Positions 4,136 to 8,097 of a stretch of 8,097 bases of DNA are shown one piece after another; positions within the stretch are counted from its first letter, which is position 1; the number at the start of each line of letters is the position of its first letter. The stretch covers positions 1 through 8,097 of the forward strand of contig CAIRYL010000151.1 of NCBI GenBank assembly GCA_903882825.1, read 5' to 3'. Source of the stretch: an uncultured Candidatus Peregrinibacteria bacterium. GTDB lineage: Bacteria; Patescibacteriota; Gracilibacteria; CAIRYL01. Below the pieces are notes generated by a model that was not told the origin of the DNA, searched no databases, and saw only the letters and a list, made by a program, of their open reading frames with translations. A program made the translations under genes and the position numbers.

Positions 4136-6802
4136 TTATAAGCCATTTTCAGTGTTCGGTTCTTGAAAATCTTTCATTTTTACAGACATTTCTTCCGTAC
4201 GTATTTCCACTTTTCCTTGTGTGCATCCTATTTTTACACGATCTCCTTCTTGTATTTTCCCTTCTATTATTTGCATTGCTAATTCGTCTACCACTTCGTG
4301 CTCAATTACTCTTTTCAGTGGTCGTGCACCAAAAGCCCTATCGAATCCTTTTTCTGCTACATAATTTTTTAATGCATCACTCCATTCTACCGTAATATTT
4401 TTAGAAAAGAGCCTGTTTTCAATAATTTGCAATTGAATGTCAACAATTTTTGTAATGTTCTCGTGTGAAAGAGCAGAAAAAATAACGGTTTCATCAATTC
4501 TATTTAAAAATTCTGGTCTAAAATAATTTCTTAAAATTGTATCAATGGCGGTTTTTACTTCTTTTGTATCACTTTTTTCATTCGTAAAAATTTCAGAACC
4601 AAGATTGGAAGTCATAATAATAACGGTATTTTTAAAATTTACCGTTCGTCCTTTACTATCAGTTAAATGCCCATCATCAAGAATTTGCAAGAAAAGTTTA
4701 AAAATATCTGGATGTGCTTTTTCCACTTCATCAAAAAGCAGTACCGCGAATGGTTTTCTTCGAACCGCTTCGGTGAGGCGTCCTCCTTCCTCATATCCCA
4801 CATACCCAGGAGGCGATCCAATTAGTTTCGCCACCGAATGTGGTTCCATATACTCACTCATATCAATACGAATCAAAGAATCTTCATTGGTAAATAAAAA
4901 TTCTGCCAACGCCCGCGCGAGCTCTGTTTTTCCAACGCCTGTTGGTCCTAAAAATAAAAAAGAAGCCAATGGACGCTTTGGATCAGAAAGTCCTGCACGT
5001 GCTCTTCGTACCGCATTTGCTACCGATTTTAATGCATTTTCTTGTCCTATTACTCGTGCTCGTAATACATTTTCTAAAAGAGAAAGCTTTTGAGATTCAG
5101 AAGAAATCATTTTTTGAACTGGAATTCCCGTCCACCTCGACACCACTTCGGCAATTTCTTGTTCGGTAACTTCTTCGCGAAGAAGTGGATTTTCTCCATT
5201 TAAAACGCGATGCATAGCACCATTTTCTTCTATCATTTTTTCTAACTGTGGTAATTCTCCATATCGAATTTCCGCTACACGAGCAAAATTTCCAGATCTT
5301 TCTTCTCGTTCGGCTTCCATTTTTAATGTATCTATTTTCTTTTTTGCCATCCGAATTTCATCCACACCCTTTTTTTCATGTTCCCAACGCAAAGAAATTT
5401 TTTGAAATTCTTCTTTTTTGGCGTGCATTTCTTTTTGTAAGTGTTGTAATTTTTCTGTTTTTTGAATATCAGACGGAGAAATATTTGAAATGGATTTTGA
5501 AGAAAACTCTTTTTCCAGGGCTTTTTGCTCAATTTCCATTCGTCTAATTTCTCTTTCGAGCGTATCTAATACTTCTGGCTGACTTTCGAGTTCCATTTTC
5601 AGCGCACTGGTAGCTTCATCCATTAAATCAATCGCTTTATCGGGAAGTTTTCGATCTGGCAAATACCGAGCCGAAAGCGTCACCGCCGAAACAATCGCAT
5701 CATCTCGAATACGCACTCCGTGGTGTACTTCATATTTTTCTTTTATCCCTCGTACAATAGCAATTGTATCTTCAATACTCGGTTCTTCTACCATAACCGG
5801 CTGAAATCGTCTTTCTAATGCAGAATCTTTTTCAATATATTTTCGATATTCAGCCAATGTGGTAGCACCCATAACCCGCATAGTTCCTCGCGCGAGTGCT
5901 GGTTTTAAACTATTTCCAGCATCCATGGCACCGTCTCCACCTCCTCCGGCTCCTACACTGGTATGAATGTCATCAATAAATAAAAGAATTTCTCCGTGTG
6001 AATCTTCTACTTCTTGTACAATAGATTTTAATCGTTCTTCAAACTCACCACGATATTTTGTTCCCGCCAAAAGTGCTCCCATATCGAGCGCCATAATACG
6101 TCTTTTTTTTAGTGTTTCGGGAACATCACCCGCAATAATTCGTTGCGCAATTCCTTCTACAATAGCGGTTTTCCCCACACCAGGGTCTCCCACTAAAACT
6201 GGGTTATTTTTTGTACGACGAGAAAGAATTTGCAAAGTCCTGCGTACTTCACTATCACGTCCAATTATCGGATCCATTTGAGATTTTTTTGCCATTTCCG
6301 TAAGATCTTGTGCATATTTTTGAAGCGCATTCATGGTCGATTCGGGGTTGGGCGTTGTAATTTTTCGAGAACCACGAATTTTTTGCAGTAGAGACAAAAA
6401 ATCTTTTGTCCTTATATCTAATGATAACAAAACCTCTTGCGCGGAATTTTTTGTATCCACCAGTGCCAAAAGTAAGTGTTCAACCGATAAAAAATCATCC
6501 CCCATTTGTTTTTGAAATTTTTCAGCACTTTCAAAAATATGTTGAAATTCTCCATCTAAATTCCTCTGGACGGTGCCTGAAACGGTGGGTAATTTCCGTA
6601 GAGACGCATTGCAATGCGTCTCTACAGCGGAAACATCTTTCCCCATTGCCTGTAGAAGGTTTTGTATAATGGTATCTTTTTGCACTATAAGAACCCGAAG
6701 AAGGTGGAGTGCCATCACACTTCCATGCGAAAGCTCTTTTGCTAAATATTGTGCATTTTGAAGTGCTTCTGCCGTTTTTTCTGTAAAAGTTTGTTGATTC
6801 AT
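4136..6802 (-). CDS. clpB: ClpB protein disaggregase
   Basis: An AAA+ disaggregase of 888 residues (typical about 860). It works as a hexamer in the cytosol with DnaK to pull polypeptides out of aggregates. Domains in order: Clp N-domain, 1-145; first ATPase domain, with Walker A GDPGVGKT (205-212), pore loop KYRG (Tyr250), Walker B FIDD (275-278), sensor GATT (312-315) and arginine fingers Arg331-332; a coiled-coil middle domain from about 400 to 530, which separates ClpB from ClpA; second ATPase domain, with Walker A GPTGVGKT (619-626), pore loop GYVGY (666-670), Walker B LLFDE (688-692) and sensor 2 GARPLKR (825-831). Asp278 stands where the catalytic Walker B Glu is expected. Residues 60-69 are encoded by a perfect palindrome. 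ATG 6802 is preferred over the in-frame GTG at 6823, which lies inside the operator and near the predicted transcription start. No Shine-Dalgarno is seen. Regulated by the CIRCE site upstream. Confidence 0.97.
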   Translation of the reverse strand: MNQQTFTEKTAEALQNAQYLAKELSHGSVMALHLLRVLIVQKDTIIQNLLQAMGKDVSAVETHCNASLRKLPTVSGTVQRNLDGEFQHIFESAEKFQKQMGDDFLSVEHLLLALVDTKNSAQEVLLSLDIRTKDFLSLLQKIRGSRKITTPNPESTMNALQKYAQDLTEMAKKSQMDPIIGRDSEVRRTLQILSRRTKNNPVLVGDPGVGKTAIVEGIAQRIIAGDVPETLKKRRIMALDMGALLAGTKYRGEFEERLKSIVQEVEDSHGEILLFIDDIHTSVGAGGGGDGAMDAGNSLKPALARGTMRVMGATTLAEYRKYIEKDSALERRFQPVMVEEPSIEDTIAIVRGIKEKYEVHHGVRIRDDAIVSAVTLSARYLPDRKLPDKAIDLMDEATSALKMELESQPEVLDTLEREIRRMEIEQKALEKEFSSKSISNISPSDIQKTEKLQHLQKEMHAKKEEFQKISLRWEHEKKGVDEIRMAKKKIDTLKMEAEREERSGNFARVAEIRYGELPQLEKMIEENGAMHRVLNGENPLLREEVTEQEIAEVVSRWTGIPVQKMISSESQKLSLLENVLRARVIGQENALKSVANAVRRARAGLSDPKRPLASFLFLGPTGVGKTELARALAEFLFTNEDSLIRIDMSEYMEPHSVAKLIGSPPGYVGYEEGGRLTEAVRRKPFAVLLFDEVEKAHPDIFKLFLQILDDGHLTDSKGRTVNFKNTVIIMTSNLGSEIFTNEKSDTKEVKTAIDTILRNYFRPEFLNRIDETVIFSALSHENITKIVDIQLQIIENRLFSKNITVEWSDALKNYVAEKGFDRAFGARPLKRVIEHEVVDELAMQIIEGKIQEGDRVKIGCTQGKVEIRTEEMSVKMKDFQEPNTENGL
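6593..6633. repeat. Perfect 28-bp palindrome inside clpB
   Basis: Bases 6598-6625 form a perfect palindrome: GTAGAGACGCATTG followed by its exact reverse complement. The flanks TTTCC (6593-6597) and GGAAA (6629-6633) extend the pairing past a three-base bulge (6626-6628). The core begins exactly at the first base of codon 60 and is translated as VETHCNASL plus the first base of the Arg69 codon. From memory, palindromes of this GTAGAGACG...CGTCTCTAC type occur as dispersed repeats in several bacterial groups, mostly between genes. Confidence 0.9.
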
Positions 6803-6816
6803 AAAAAATAGAAAAA

Positions 6817-6843
6817 TTAGCACTCTTAATTATAGAGTGCTAA
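6817..6843 (-). promoter_or_regulatory. CIRCE operator (HrcA binding site)
   Basis: A perfect match to the CIRCE consensus TTAGCACTC-N9-GAGTGCTAA. HrcA repressor binds this inverted repeat and releases it on heat shock. The nine-base spacer contains the clpB -10 box, and the downstream half-site covers the predicted transcription start, so bound HrcA would block RNA polymerase directly. The hrcA gene is not in this window. Confidence 0.97.
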
Positions 6844-6858
6844 TTTTGAGGATGTCAA
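6829..6858 (-). promoter_or_regulatory. clpB sigma70 promoter
   Basis: TTGACA (6858-6853) and TATAAT (6834-6829), both perfect, are separated by 18 bases. Transcription should begin near 6822, leaving a leader of about 20 bases before ATG 6802 with no Shine-Dalgarno. The -35 box starts 10 bases after the stop codon of the upstream transporter gene, with no terminator between, so some read-through from that gene is possible. Confidence 0.9.
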
Positions 6859-6868
6859 ATAACAAATA

Positions 6869-8097
6869 TTACTTTTCTTTTCCCTTCATAACCATAAAGT
6901 ATAACAGTGGGAAAATAAGAAGGCTTAAAACCGTAGAAAGAGAAAGCCCAAACACAATTGCCCATGCTAAACCAGACCATACCGGATCGGAAACAATGGT
7001 AAGATTTGCCAAAATAGCGGTTAAGGAGGTGAGGACAATGGGCTGAAGACGGATTCTTCCGGCTTCTACAAGAGCGTTTTCGAGAGTCATTCCTTCTCCT
7101 TTTTTATATTCATAATATTCTAAAAATAAAATTCCATTTTTTACCACCAGCCCAATAAGTGCTATAAATCCTATTAAAGCCGTTGCTGTAAGATAAATAT
7201 TTAAAAAATCTAGAAAAATAAACCCTATTAAAATTCCAATAAGCGCCAGTGGAACAGTAATCATAATCAGTGCACTCGAAACAAACGATCGAAACTGTGC
7301 CACGAGCAATACATACACTAAAAATGAAGCCACCATCATTGCGATTCCTAAATCTCTAAAATTCTCCAGTGTCATTTTCCATTCCCCTCCCCACTCTATA
7401 CGGTATTTTTCGCCACTGGGAAGTACATACGAAATTTCAAAAAGATTCCAACTCTCTACTTGTCCATTTTGTGGACTATAATCAGATATAAAAAATTGCA
7501 AAAGATCAATAACCGCATATATTACACTTCTATTCCCCATTTCTGCCGTAACAATTGTGGTTTTTTCCCGTTCATCTGCAAAAATAACAGAAGAATGTTG
7601 TTCCTTTTGTATATGCACTACGCTCATTAATGGTACCATTTCTCCTTTTATATTTTTAACACTGATAGAAGAAATATTCTCCATTTCTTGGCGTTTATTT
7701 TTTGGAAAAGAAAGCTCTATAAATGCCATTTCTTTCTGATTTTTTATGTAATATTGCATAACTTTCTCTGGAGAAAGTGCAATTCGTAAACTTATGGCAA
7801 TATCTGCTACTGAAATCTGAGCAGTACGTACCAAGTCATAATCTACTTCGTACACTACTTTCTCAAATGCATTTTCAATACTCGTATCAGTATCTACTAC
7901 TGCTTCTGTTTGTGAAAATTTATGAGCAATATCATTCGCTATTTCTTCCCGAATTTCTGAATTTTCTCCTTTTATTTTTGCCAACAAAGTGGCGGTTACC
8001 GGTGGACCAGGAGGATCTTCTAAAAATTTTAAATGAATATTTTTCAAATCTGGGCATGCGAACAAACGACTTTCTTCTGAATTTCCGCCATTAGGAA
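6869..8097 (-). CDS. RND-family efflux transporter, C-terminal half (5' end outside the window)
   Basis: The frame stays open to the window edge, so only the last 408 residues of a protein probably about 1000 long are present; the TTG at 8065 is an internal codon, not a start. The visible part begins in the second periplasmic porter region. EDPPGPPV, about 25 residues in, is the usual GPPV motif, followed by the docking-type beta region. Five membrane segments follow, matching TM8-TM12 of AcrB: about visible residues 248-267, 275-295, 300-326, 350-368 and 374-402. LVVKNGILFLEYYEY carries the conserved lysine of TM10 that takes part in the proton relay, and RLQPIVLTSLTAIL is the family motif at TM11. 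It acts as an inner-membrane proton antiporter that exports small molecules. Substrate cannot be read, and the adaptor and outer-membrane partners are not in view. A short basic tail (MKGKEK) ends it. Confidence 0.93.
   Translation of the reverse strand, partial: PNGGNSEESRLFACPDLKNIHLKFLEDPPGPPVTATLLAKIKGENSEIREEIANDIAHKFSQTEAVVDTDTSIENAFEKVVYEVDYDLVRTAQISVADIAISLRIALSPEKVMQYYIKNQKEMAFIELSFPKNKRQEMENISSISVKNIKGEMVPLMSVVHIQKEQHSSVIFADEREKTTIVTAEMGNRSVIYAVIDLLQFFISDYSPQNGQVESWNLFEISYVLPSGEKYRIEWGGEWKMTLENFRDLGIAMMVASFLVYVLLVAQFRSFVSSALIMITVPLALIGILIGFIFLDFLNIYLTATALIGFIALIGLVVKNGILFLEYYEYKKGEGMTLENALVEAGRIRLQPIVLTSLTAILANLTIVSDPVWSGLAWAIVFGLSLSTVLSLLIFPLLYFMVMKGKEK

Noticed and set aside
4545..5093. 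Long plus-strand open frames opposite clpB and glyA
   Set aside because: They are antisense shadows of strongly conserved genes and their translations show no protein-like motifs.
6803..6823. GTG start for clpB at 6823
   Set aside because: It lies inside the CIRCE half-site and at the predicted transcription start. The added residues (MLIFLFF) are not part of ClpB.

Overview
The window is AT-rich bacterial DNA in which every supportable gene lies on the minus strand. In transcription order, from high to low coordinate, they are: the C-terminal half of an RND-type efflux transporter (6869-8097, cut by the window edge); the ClpB disaggregase (4136-6802); an unrecognised 169-residue soluble protein (3480-3989); a small secreted leucine-rich-repeat protein (2617-3369); serine hydroxymethyltransferase GlyA (1324-2592); an Abi-alpha/DUF4393-like protein (568-1302); and the N-terminal part of a PhzF-family enzyme (1-370, cut by the window edge). 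TAA ends five of the six genes whose ends are visible and TAG ends one. UGA is never needed as a sense codon, so the standard bacterial code fits.

Regulation is clearest at clpB. A perfect CIRCE operator (HrcA site) lies over the start of a near-consensus sigma70 promoter (TTGACA, 18 bp, TATAAT), so clpB is a heat-shock gene under HrcA control here. None of the six genes with a visible start has a recognisable Shine-Dalgarno sequence. Three of them instead share a pyrimidine-rich leader containing CCCTTTT just before ATG, and two of these leaders are identical over 33 bases. The LRR gene and glyA are 24 bases apart, and glyA and the Abi-alpha-like gene 21 bases apart, so LRR-glyA-abi may form one transcript.

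The least ordinary parts are four. A perfect 28-bp palindrome is translated in frame inside the ClpB N-terminal domain without changing its length. The first ATPase domain of ClpB has Asp in place of the catalytic Walker B Glu. The 197-base gap between the Abi-alpha-like gene and phzF is packed with hairpins, two of which share an outer stem in inverted orientation. A possible defence gene sits between that structured gap and a housekeeping gene.

The organism cannot be named from this sequence. AT-rich DNA, U-rich leaders without Shine-Dalgarno, and this mixture of genes would fit a Patescibacteria/CPR lineage, but this is a weak inference. I see no convincing new multi-gene system: most of the genes are ordinary housekeeping, transport or stress functions, and the interest lies in the small-scale sequence structure.
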